From: Pteria penguin
Taxonomy: Eukaryota; Mollusca; Bivalvia; Pterioida; Pteriidae
Assembly: GCA_035048485.1 (NCBI GenBank)
Contig: CM068580.1
Coordinates: forward strand, 42,459,585-42,523,584
DNA length: 64,000 nt
Reading direction: 5' to 3'
Part shown: positions 51,001-64,000 of the stretch, piece by piece
Layout: each line of letters starts with the position of its first letter
Numbering within the stretch: position 1 is the first letter of the stretch
Notes under the pieces: model-generated
What the model was told of the DNA's origin: nothing
The model's database searches: none
Seen by the model: only the letters and a program-made list of their open reading frames with translations
Program-made: the position numbers and the translations under genes

Positions 51001-54000
51001 AATAAATATACCTGCAGTTAAATCACTGTATGATACACATTTGCTTTCAAATCAAATAAAAATAATGGAGCCATTTCATGTGTTACATTGATAATGATTT
51101 CTTACATCAACTGTTTTCATGCTTTGACTAATTCTATGGAAATGATTATTCTAAAGAGAAGATCCCTTGAAAGCTATCCACTTTATGTGTATATATAAAG
51201 ATAGAACTTACAGATAAGTCCTTGAAAGCTATCCACTTTATGTGTATATATAAAGATAGAACTTACAGATAAGTCCTTGAAAGGATGAATCAATATTCCT
51301 AGAGGCAATCTGGCTTTGTTCAGCAAAGATGAAGTCTGGGGTATTGCAGTCAAAGTACACCTAAACACTCTGTAATGTAAATCCATTAACTATATGACTA
51401 TAACTGTACAGAAAACAGGACCTGAGTAGATAGTGAACTCTTCCATCTTTGTTACTACAGTTAGACAATATTGATTACATGTACTTCATTTCAGTGATCT
51501 AATATGCATTTTAATCTAGAGACAACAAAACACATTATTTTTAATGAGTTGCCTTGGAAATGAAGATTTCATGTTAGCTAAATAGTTTTCATTCACTTAC
51601 TCGGGATTACAGTTGACCTTTTTAAACTCGTTATTCAACCTTGGTTTGGGGGTTTCTAATCCTTCAGGAGGTATCAAATGTTTGTCTTGTAGTAAATTTA
51701 CAATGCGATCCTGAAATATGAATGTATGATCATAATAAACCTAAATAAAATAAACATGAATTGCTAAACCATTACCTACATTTCACTTTCTAGAAATCCA
51801 AATTTATAAATGAAAATACTGTTCTGATGAATATAATGTTTTTCAACAGATTAACATCAATAATGATGAAAGTTGGTCACACATGTATGTTGAAAATCTG
51901 CTTACCTGTAATGAAATTGCACCAAAACTTGAGCTGAGGTTATTGACACCAGCACTTGTTTGTGAAATAGGGTATGATCCTGGACCTGGCTGGTTATTTG
52001 TTTGATATCCCGTAGGTCCCCACTGTGGATTTGTAGGTCCTCCTACTCTATCACTCATATCTTGTGTTGGTGGAGGTACTGTGCCAGAGCCAGGTATCTG
52101 GCCATAAGATGGTCCCGACATGGGTCCTGACGGTGGACCTGTCATGGGTCCTGAGGGTGGACCTGTCATGGGTCCTGAGGGTTGACCTGTTATTGTCCCA
52201 GAAGGTGGACCTGACATTGGCCCTGACGGTGGACCTGACATTGCACCATAAGGCGCTCCAGGCATTGAACCTGGGAAAGTTCCTGGTGTTGGACCAGGTG
52301 GTCTGGACAATGGTCCTGATGGGGGCCCAGACAATGGACCAGTGGGAGGTCTAGACATTGCACCTGGTCCAGACATTGGGCCTGTCTGTGGAGCATACAT
52401 TTGTGGTGGAGCAACTGACATAGGGGGCATTCCCCCTGGTGATGGCCGTATTCCCATCGATGTAGGTGGTGGACCTAATGAACCAGGAACAGCTCCAATA
52501 GAAGTTGGTGGAACACTGTTATACATATTAGGTTGTCTCTGCCCACTAGAAGGTATGGAAGTAGGACCAAATGATGTTGGCGGGGGACCATAAGATTGCT
52601 GTGGCCCTGTTGAAGAAGGTGGCATAAAAGACTGTGACGGCCCTGTTGACGATGGTGGCATTAACGGTCTTGTAGGTTGTACACCAAATTGATTTGGTAT
52701 TGTCTGTGTGCTTGGTCCACCCTGCAAAGGCGGTCTATTAAATTGGTTACTTGAACCACCATACATGGGTTGTGAAGGTGTTCCTCCTAAAGGTGACTGA
52801 AATGTAGTTGGATTGCTACTGGTGGAAACTCCAGGTATTCCTGTACTTTGACCTACAACATCATAGAGAAGGAGACACTGCATGATAAGCAAAATCTTAA
52901 TTACTATAACAAAAACAATCAAATACGTACATTCAGTATTTTCTTATTATACATACAGTAACTACCGTATCGAGACTTCAAACGTATAGACATTTATAAC
53001 AGAATGAAAAAAAAAAGACACTATTACAGCGTATTTTAAAAGAAAAGCAAAAGAATCACTAATCTTATTAAACAAATAATCAAGTACAGTGCCCGCCACT
53101 TAATTGAATGTCGCATTATTGAATATTTCGTTTTATTGAATAAGATCCTGAAATCCAAAACCATTTTCTATCAAATCTATTCAAAATCCGCCACTTATTA
53201 CACAAGAATAAAGAAGCGACTTCGTTTATTTGAATAGCGCGATTATTCTACCAAGCATACCTTTATTAAAACTTCAATGTATCACGCCCTAGGTCATGTT
53301 ATTTACTACGGTGCAGGCGACCTATCTATTAGAGATAAAGGGTTTCACACCTGTCCAGGTAATCTCAAAAGAGATTACTGTCTAGGTAACAGTTGTTGAC
53401 CGAATCACACGTTAATTGTCTAATAGGCCGCGGCGGTAGGAATGAAAGGATTAATTAATTACCAACTGCCGAAGCCATGTCGTACACAAGATCATCGGAA
53501 ACATCGACAAGATGACGCTGTCAGCCAACGGCATTGCGTGAAGACTGACCCTACTAGATGCCGTCCACTTACTCCGTAAGGCCTGTCGCACTGTCAAGCC
53601 AACAACCATTGCCAACTGCTTTCGAAAGGTTGGCTTTGCCTCGTCAGACAACGACACAAGCGAAACTGACGATGTCCGGCCGCCAGAGGATGTTGATAGC
53701 TAGACGTTCGATACCTTCATCACAAACGATGGCAACCTGGAGAACTAAGCTGTCCGGACTGACGAGAAAATATTCGCGAATTTCCATGAAGACGAGCCTA
53801 GACTATGCGTTACCATTGACGACGAGGAGGCTGAAGAAACGGCACGAGTAGCGCACAGCGAATGTACAGACGCAACGGCCACAATACGACGATTCCTTGA
53901 GGAAAAGCAAAGCGACGACTTCAGCTTGTTCTATCAGATGGAAAATTGAAATTTCTCAAACGCTTGAATATGCCTTTTAATTTGCCTTTGTTAAAACAAA

Positions 54001-57000
54001 TTGTTTAACCTGTCTTATGTCTCTGACCACCCTGGTTACACGACTGAGATATTACGTGCAATTTCAATAGACGACGGTTTTATCTTTACGGTCAGCTGAG
54101 CATGTGTAATGTAGTTATTTAATAACATTTGGTCACTGTACTTAAAAAGACAGTTACAAAATTATAGAAAATGTGGTCTGTTGAGTTTAATGTAGCTCGA
54201 GCAAACGATAAAGGGATCTAAGAGAGGTAACTCTAGTGTATCTATATATAGATACATGTACACTGATTTCATTACAGATACAGCGAAAGTTAAACATGTA
54301 TGCAATTCTTGCAAAATCTGCCGATCATCTGGTCTTTGAAACTGCATTCGTTCGTCATGCCGTGTAATTGAATATTCGTTTATTTGAATAATAAAGTCCT
54401 GACAAATAGGTTATTCAATTAAGCGGCTTGCACTGTACATGGATCAAAACTACAATTACCTGAAAGTTCCATTCATTTGTGTACTATGCAAAAAATATAA
54501 AATACATAATTATCATACCCTGTACAGAGGGCAAGCCCCCACCCTCTAATGCATCATAGGACTGATTCTGTATAGGAGAAGGATCTCGTGAAGACTTTCC
54601 TGAAGGTGGCTCTGTAAAATTATAGCTAGGTGAGTTGGGCAAATTCACAGAGATATTCACAGGTACATACATGTAACAGTATTATAACTTGTTTCTAAGT
54701 TAAGGAGCAAGTATGTTAGAAAAACAACATAACTAGGAGAAAGTAAACTCACTCAAATTTAAACAAAAAAAAAAGATTAAAGGTACTTTTGTATGCATGC
54801 AGAAATTCATTTTTAAATATAATGAAAAAAAAAAATACCAGCAATCGTTAATTAGAAATTGAAAACATTAAAAGTGTTACTGACATAAGATCTCCCCCTA
54901 GATGTATCTATCAAATGAACCCAAAAACTTATATAACTTGGAAAGAATTATATACACATACTGGTATGCATTTAAAACAACGACTTCATTTCATGCAAAT
55001 TATTAAATTGCAATCATACACAATTCAAAAATTTTGACGAGGAGGTTAAACTTGAGAGGTACAATATGCAATGTACCTGAATTGTTAGGTGTGATTCCAG
55101 GTGTTAATGCCATGCCTATCTGGTGAGAATATTGGCCTTGGCCATGAAAAGGAGCAGGTAAACCACCAGAACCTAAAAATACACATAGCCATGCATAAAA
55201 TTTTAAACATACCAGTAACTTAAGCAGTATCATACAAATACAAATCTGATCAATATCAAACTTGTAAACTGTATTATCAAATTATTTATACATGTACAAA
55301 TAAATAAAACAAATGTGCAATTATGACAGCAATCAATACTAACAATAGTGTTAACACAAACAACATACAGGTAATAAACTTTGATTTTTCATCTGCCATT
55401 GCTGAACAAAGACATACCTTTCAAAGTATTAGTATTTTTTACATGAATACCAGTAAAAGAGAGCATAAATTTCACCAAAGTATTGATTTGTTGCTTGTAA
55501 ATGATAGAATATGTGTAGTGGTAAAATGAAACAGCAACATATGGGAAAGAAATCAATAATCATTAATTATAAAGCAATTATGACAAAGTATACAATTGAA
55601 TAAGCAGAAGTAATAACTGTAGAATATCTTTATGTATATGTCATCAGTACTTGTAGCGATATAAACATCAAATGTACTGTAAACCTCAATTACAAGTACA
55701 TGTATACATGTACAGTACAAAAGCCTGCCACTAAGTCAACAAAATCCAGCATCATATCAAAATAATGATTGTTAAGATTTTCTCAGAAGTTCCTATCATT
55801 TGAACTAAATTTACAGAGATCACATACATTGTATGTAAAGAAAAACATAGTACAAATTGTACTTTCATAAAGATGTTAAGAAAATAAGCTTAATTTGTTT
55901 TCATATGGTCTCAACTGAATTGATTTGGAATGCAGAGATATCAGAATTGATATTGTGACTTCATGCAAGTACATGTACACCATTTATAGATACCTGTTTT
56001 CTGTCCAGGAACACCCAGAGTTGAAGAAATTTGTGTGGGAGTACCAGGTGATACAGTTCCCTGTAATGGCGAACCTCTGCTCTGGTCACTACTTAACTGT
56101 GTTGAAGTCATTGGCAATCCTTGACCTTTTGTAGACATGCTGCCAACAGGGGGTGGACCAGACATTGTTCCTTGGGCTCCCATATTAAAATTTTGGCCAT
56201 AGTTTTGTGACAATGGTGATGTCATTGGATTACTTTTTGATAAACCTCCTGTAGGAGGAAATGAATTCCCACTTTGTAAAGGTGGACCAGCTACTGATGG
56301 TGGACCACTTAATGGTCCATTTAAATACTGATCACTTGTTGGTGGAGGCATTCTACTGCCAGGCCCCATAAGTGGCACACCTCCTTGAGGAGGAGTACCT
56401 GGCACTGGACCTCTCATAGTTGGAGGGGGTGTTCCATGCCCATTCAATGCCATGTTAGGTCTTGGAGGAATGCCTGAATTCATTGGAGGTACCATCATGC
56501 CAGGATTACCAGGTCCTCTTGGTGGAACACCTGAAGGACCACTAGGTTTAAACTGCTGTTGACCTAAAACAAAATCTTTGACATTACATAAAGTATATCG
56601 TTGTACACTAAACATGTTTGTGACAGAAATATAATCTTCAACAAATATTTAATGAGTATCAATGGCCATTTATTTGCTTCTATCTTTGTCCATGCCATTC
56701 AGTTGCATATATTTCAGAGTTTCTGAGCAACTGTGGACCCTTACTTCTGCAAGAAGACCACACTTTTCTAAAATTGTTTCTTCAAGACAACAAACATGTA
56801 CTACTACATTTTTATGCAGGTACAATATGCAATGATAATAAATTGGTTACTTGTTTCTATATCTGTACACGTATATTCTTGTAAGTGTCAATAATACTAA
56901 GATATCATCAAAATAGTTTTCTGATTCATCATTTTGGTACATGTACAATGTACATGCTAAATATTACTTCTACATGTATGGGTATCATGATCATGATGTA

Positions 57001-57957
57001 CGATTTAGTCATTCTATATTTCTGCTTTCGCTTTATTTCATAACTCTCAGTTATTAGAGTCTGAGTTTAACATGGCATAAAGAATTTCTTAAGCGAAAGT
57101 TGCTGTCTTTGCAACTCCAAAAAAAGTAAAGTTCCCACTCATATACATATACAAAACTACAATAAGATGTTGATATCACAACTACAGAAGAAATAACCAA
57201 AATGTAGGCAGCAAAATCACAAAATTCAGGTATCAAAATCTTCAAGTACCAAACTCATCAGATATCGACAAGAACCCCGACAAGATCACAATAATCACCA
57301 CCATGGTTTCAAAATCATCATCATTCATTTCTCAGTAAGTGATTTCTCACTCTCAGTAAGAAAATAGACACAATGACAATATTTGAGTACATGTACATGC
57401 AAGTATTCACCAAAAGCTGGTGCAAATATAATCAAGAATCGGTACATATGCATAATACTTGTATTAACATAAAAATCTGAAAGTCAAACCTACTATTTTA
57501 ATATTATCTTTTTATGATCCTCCATTCTGTACATGTAAGTGTAATGATAATAAAAAGCCAAACACATTCAGTATCCAATAATGTAACAAGAAAACAACTT
57601 AACTTACAAGTTCACAGCTCAAATCTGCCTTCAGATTAAACTGCTTGTATTTGCATTTGCATCAACCTCTAAGTTGGAAAAGTTCTGTGTTAAGCAGTAC
57701 CTACTATAATGCAGGTGTAAATGTTCCATGTCAACTTAAACAACGTAATACTAATGCGATGTCAAACTCGGCTACGTGTTCAGTTCAACATCGAGAACAA
57801 AATACCAACATAAATGATTGAATTAATGCTACAACGAATAGACTTATACATGAAAACTTGGAATCAACCACTTACCTTGAATATTTTGACCTATCGGTGG
57901 ACGAAACATCTGTGGTGCCGGTGGACCCTGTGCTCTGTATGTATTCTGATCCGCCAT
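36088..57957 (-). CDS. SEC24B: COPII coat cargo adaptor SEC24 (A/B type), complete, 22 exons
   Basis: SEC24 pairs with SEC23 and selects cargo at ER exit sites. Exons (5' to 3'): 57957-57876, 56563-55994, 55172-55077, 54611-54519, 52852-51906, 51710-51601, 51369-51267, 50982-50856, 50329-50220, 47746-47680, 47459-47295, 46478-46321, 45899-45798, 43972-43849, 43294-43136, 39698-39525, 39049-38939, 38592-38414, 38112-37975, 37580-37383, 36618-36515, 36202-36088. All borders are GT/AG and in phase: 1,343 codons plus stop. Residues 1-596 are a disordered P/G/S/M/Q-rich tail; zinc finger C680-C683-C701-C704; trunk from about 745 ([20 protein letters not shown]); beta-barrel and helical parts about 960-1200; gelsolin-like part from about 1206. 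The end [20 protein letters not shown] is A/B-type, not C/D-type. SEC24A versus SEC24B cannot be settled; the long tail favours B, and invertebrates may have one A/B gene. Confidence 0.95.
40024..40029 (-). terminator. Candidate polyadenylation signal of the transposase gene
   Basis: AATAAA on the minus strand 8 nt after the transposase stop, and another inside the element near 39985. Because the element is in sense orientation within SEC24, these could also end SEC24 transcripts early. Confidence 0.5.
40037..42695 (-). CDS. hAT-like transposase, BED-type zinc finger, two exons, intact
   Basis: Exon 1 is 42695-41669 and exon 2 is 41403-40037, joined by a phase-1 GT/AG intron: 797 codons without a stop. 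A zinc finger C28-x2-C31-x16-H48-x5-H54 near the start fits a BED finger. Likely RNase H-like catalytic landmarks: D201 (VLFDES), D267 (SMDGPN), C297-x2-H300 (CGLH), R355-W356 (HRW) and E644 inside AAVERGFS, the hAT C-terminal signature. A Lys/Glu-rich coiled coil fills about 700-797. An AATAAA signal lies 8 nt past the stop (40029-40024). It should cut and paste its own element. Family assignment is from motif order; a domesticated gene is the alternative, but the TIRs argue for a transposon. Confidence 0.85.
44398..44655 (-). mobile_element. Degenerate family B SINE, SEC24 intron 13
   Basis: Reverse-strand remnants TGTTTTATGTCACACCATGA, AAGGCATCTGCCTAATGC, AGAGGGATCTTTTATGTG, TTGTCTCATCTGAAAGACAG and a worn tRNA head (GAGCACCTAATCTAATGAGC). 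Confidence 0.65.
44878..45024. mobile_element. 147-bp MITE with CAGTGG ends, SEC24 intron 13
   Basis: Ends CAGTGGTAGGTTCAG and (reversed) CAGTGGTGGATCCAGG. The interior on the minus strand matches the 12320-12463 element (TATTTTTGGTGCCAAATCTG, TTGTAAATATGTGG). The flanks AATGG and CATGG agree at 4 of 5 bases, so a 5-bp duplication is likely. Confidence 0.72.
45050..45160 (-). mobile_element. Family A SINE lacking its tRNA head
   Basis: (GGTT)n tail, GTTTTACGTCGCTTTCAACA, TATCGCGACATGGAAGCAGG and GGTTACCAACCTCTTAAACA are present. The sequence leaves the family right where the tRNA-like head should begin, so it is truncated. It sits about 25 bp from the neighbouring MITE. Confidence 0.8.
48643..48908 (-). 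mobile_element. tRNA-headed SINE, family B, full-length, SEC24 intron 9
   Basis: Near-identical to the copy at 33625-33892 apart from small gaps in the head. The 13-bp duplication TAGTTACTTTCTA (48630-48642 and 48909-48921) is perfect, so the insertion is recent. Confidence 0.9.
48955..49865. repeat. GACCTTGACC-type repeat split by an inverted-repeat element
   Basis: Segments with ATTGACCTTTGAGTCACTTT, TATGACCCTTGGTCAAGGTC and ACTGTACCAAATATGAAGCT lie left of 49238. Related segments (CTGTGCCATGTATGAAGTCA, ATTATGGGTCAAAGTCATAA) lie right of 49612. The element between them appears to have landed inside an older copy. Confidence 0.5.
49238..49612. mobile_element. 375-bp MITE with about 75-bp inverted ends, SEC24 intron 9
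   Basis: The left arm AATAAAACCATATCTTTATT...TTGTCCCATTGCGGATAAAG...ATCTGGCGAAACC...ATGTTCTGGTGAACT pairs with the right arm through its whole length with few mismatches. There is no coding content. Confidence 0.75.
51165..51275. repeat. 55-bp tandem duplication copying the SEC24 exon 7 donor
   Basis: The unit CTTGAAAGCTATCCACTTTA + TGTGTATATATAAAGATAGA + ACTTACAGATAAGTC occurs twice in a row without a visible difference. It contains the last bases of exon 7 and its donor, on the minus strand GACTTATCT|GTAAGT. The real donor is at 51267/51266; an identical one stands 55 nt further along the transcript, at about 51212. Confidence 0.88.
53087..54435. mobile_element. Tigger (pogo-type) DNA transposon, SEC24 intron 4, inactive
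   Basis: Terminal inverted repeats CAGTGCCCGCCACTTAATTG and (reversed) CAGTGCAAGCCGCTTAATTG; TA dinucleotides touch both ends (53085-53086 and 54436-54437). The 1,349-bp body carries a decayed C-terminal transposase segment on the plus strand, opposite to SEC24. Confidence 0.85.
53503..53949 (+). pseudogene. Tigger transposase C-terminus, broken
   Basis: The frame reads [12 protein letters not shown], stop, [20 protein letters not shown], then [12 protein letters not shown], an acidic stretch and finally [24 protein letters not shown]...W-or-C-x-x-V/T...T-I-x-N-C-F-R-K-x-G-F is the tail of the DDE domain in Tigger/jerky-type proteins. Three in-frame stops and the missing front half show that it is dead. 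Confidence 0.8.
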
Positions 57958-58668
57958 GTTACAAAATAGAACACTTCAGTTCGTCAAAATGACATAATTC
58001 TACCACAAGGTCTTTTATGTCTATAATATGCCGTTAACTCAGTAATGAGTATTTCTTTATTCCTTCAGAATTTTATGTTTTGGGTTCTCAGAGGACTGAA
58101 TTTCTTTAAAATAAAGCATATTCTACGTTCCCTTCGTGCGTTTCGCCATACAGGAAGTTCTAGTAAACAGACATGCGCACTTTAGTTGCGATGCGTGGCA
58201 ATTTCTTTTTAGCTCGCCTGTACGTACTATTCTCGTTAACCAGACTAACATGTCCCGGACGAGTAATCGTAGCTCTGTGATCAAGACTGACATGTAATGT
58301 CAATTCATAGACACGATTTAATCTGGGTGTCTGAGGGTGGGATGTCTGATGGACTAATTTAAATCACTGCTAATACACCCTGCAACATCCCGATATTGTC
58401 CTTTACAGTACCCTCTCACCCCGCAAGATTATACTGAGTGCAATCAAGGCCGTAGGATCACTTTATATTATAATTGTTTCATGGGATATTAACTAATTTA
58501 CTAATTTGTTTTCAGTAAATCATTCTTAACATGCAATTGAAACATTTACTCATGCAAACATCGGCGCTATTTCCCGTTCCTCCTAGTAACTCTAAGTTGA
58601 CATGACAGACCCTGGACACCAGTTATCCTTGTTTGGGAGGTGGAAATGAATTTATTATTAACTGTCAA

Positions 58669-58839
58669 CACTGGCAGATTTTGAAGGGGATTACACCCCC
58701 CTCCTTGGTAGGAAAATTCTACCAAAAAGAGGTTATTTTTGGCTACTATCAAGGCTGCAACACCTTCCCCCTTTCCAGACTGAATAGTGAAAAACAGTAG
58801 TCAAACGCCCCATTTCAAACATTTCTAGATCCGCCTATG
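58669..58839. mobile_element. 171-bp MITE, worn member of the CAGTGGCGGAT-type family
   Basis: Left end CACTGGCAGATTTTGAAGGG; right end (reversed) CATAGGCGGATCTAGAAATG. The flanks GTCAA and GTCAT agree at 4 of 5 bases. Interior GGTTATTTTTGGCTACTATC is similar in kind to the other copies but diverged. Confidence 0.5.
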
Positions 58840-59118
58840 GTCATTGTATAGCTCTATCGATTCAAACAAGACTCTTTGATACAAAAAGTGGCTTAAAAAA
58901 GTGGTATCATATTGCAAATTTGGTTTTGAGTTTACAAGTTCCCCCTACTTTTGAATTGCTTCCTACGGGCCTGGAGTGTAGTTAGGGTTCAATTCCCAGT
59001 AGGGCCAAAACATGGCAAATGGAATTATCCACAAAGCACCTTAGAAAGTTTTGTAGATAATTTCCCCCGCTAGTTTAAGCGGATTCAAGTGGTGGAATGT
59101 GAAACCCCAATTTCAAGC

Positions 59119-59213
59119 GCTTATATATGCCTCATCGTCGGAAATCCACGGTCATTCGCACTCCGCTAGAGCTTCCTTAGTGCAGTAGGCGGGGGGTTTC
59201 CGACGATGTATAA
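59119..59213. repeat. Inverted repeat with CATCGTCGGAAA arms
   Basis: CTTATA...CATCGTCGGAAA is mirrored by TTTCCGACGATGTATAAG across about 50 bp. It is probably a small foldback element. No coding content. Confidence 0.55.
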
Positions 59214-60258
59214 GTCCATGTATTCCTTTGAAGAACGCTGTTCGTTGCCCTTCTGATACTAGTCCAGTTCCAAACAAGCTATAAGTCCTATACTTCTTGT
59301 AAATATTTCCAAATTGAACAACCAGAAATACCAAATAATCAAAAGTTTAATGTTCGGTGGACACCAGAGACCCATCTGTCCAAAAAAAAAAAATTCGTAG
59401 GACAGTAGCCTTAAGCCCACCGAACTTTAAATTCTTTCTTTTGCCTGTAAGCAGTTAAAACATTCAAAATTTTCAAAAAGCACAGAGCATTTGTCAGATT
59501 GGGGGGGGGGGGGGAGGGTTGAGAAAATTCACTCAACATTGAAATCTTCCTCAAGGAAGGATTCCATTTAGCTTTTTGATCGACGTTTTGTGTAAATATA
59601 TAGATATTTTGCCTATGTTCATATATTGAAATTTTAGATATGCAAAAGTTTTAATAGAATTTATGTAAATAAGTCACTACTATACTGAGGTGGATGGGAG
59701 ACGTACTTCAAAATGTAGGATGTGGCATGCAGAATCCGATATCTCCCCCTCGCTCCGCTCAATCCCACTGAATGGGGGAATCCTATGCCCTCCTATGCCC
59801 TCCCCAACACCACACAATCAAATATTGGAACAAGTGATACTACTATAAGAAATATTAGAACATACATATACCTTACACGCCATAAATTGTTACTTTAACA
59901 ATGGATATAGTACCATTATGTTGTAAAATTTCAAAATAAGTTATCATAAAATTATTTGAAACGATAAAACGAGTGAAAACGCCATATGTTTTCGGTTCGA
60001 ATGTCTACGAAAAGCACTTTTTATCAGAGACATACAACACAAGTTTTTATGTTTTGTGGAAAGATACGATACGAAAAAACTCCCTCTCTCATCCCCAATA
60101 TGGATCGACAAATTTTTATCAATCAAGAGAGAAATGATATAATAAAAATTGTGATGTACTGTGCTGAAAAAAAAAAAACAAAATATCGGGATCAGGTGAT
60201 CGTGATGATTCAGAAAGAAATGCAGACAGATGTTGCATCGATGATATTATAGATGAAA

Positions 60259-64000
<3,742 letters not shown>

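Larger units (their letters stand above)
57958..60258. other. Intergenic region between divergent SEC24 and DCTN5
   Basis: This should hold both promoters and the 5' untranslated regions. An ETS-like AACTTCCTG (minus strand, about 58151-58159) lies about 195 bp upstream of the SEC24 start codon, next to the CG-rich TGCGCACTTTAGTTGCGATG. Further out are a short TIR element (58669-58839), a hairpin (59119-59213), a small palindrome with GTTCGGTGG arms (about 59345-59433) and a pure G run near 59502. No coding exon was found. Confidence 0.5.

Noticed and set aside
52064..52354. Open frame on the plus strand across SEC24 exon 5
   Set aside because: It is the antisense shadow of the Pro/Gly-rich repeat exon; biased codons keep the opposite strand open.
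53558..53851. 97-codon open frame on the plus strand in SEC24 intron 4
   Set aside because: It is a different frame of the Tigger remnant; the frame with transposase similarity (53503-53949) contains three stops.
59986..60252. 88-codon open frame just upstream of DCTN5
   Set aside because: No similarity and not in frame with the DCTN5 start; it is most likely 5' untranslated or intergenic sequence.

Overview
This is an AT-rich, intron-rich animal genome window. A bivalve mollusc is the best reading, inferred from a molluscan-type muscle myosin heavy chain, tRNA-headed SINEs, and many dispersed repeats of the 'GTCCGTCTGTCT ... GACCTTGACC' kind. I rebuilt genes by hand from splice sites, intron phase and protein similarity.

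Layout: (1) 187-4784, minus strand: the first three coding exons of a class II muscle myosin heavy chain, which runs off the left edge. (2) 4785-12967: no gene recognised; repeats and short terminal-inverted-repeat (TIR) elements. (3) 12968-32769, plus strand: a 28-exon gene with one unbroken frame (1,154 codons) that I read as MEI1, a meiotic recombination-initiation factor. (4) 32770-36087: the tail-to-tail gap. (5) 36088-57957, minus strand: a complete 22-exon SEC24 gene of the A/B type (1,343 codons), a COPII coat cargo adaptor. Its introns hold a Tigger element, several SINEs and short elements, and in intron 15 an apparently intact 3.2-kb hAT-like transposon. (6) 57958-60258: the head-to-head gap. 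(7) 60259-64000, plus strand: the first exons of DCTN5 (dynactin p25), running into a 75-bp tandem array at the right edge. Each array unit carries a splice acceptor plus the start of DCTN5 exon 3.

The main genes are ordinary housekeeping, meiotic and muscle genes and do not form an operon-like system. The unusual material is: the in-frame DCTN5 exon array; the intact transposase gene, whose phase-1 intron could splice in frame with the host SEC24 intron; a set of short elements with CAGTGGCGGAT-like ends and 5-bp target duplications; and three separate local tandem duplications that each copy a splice site.
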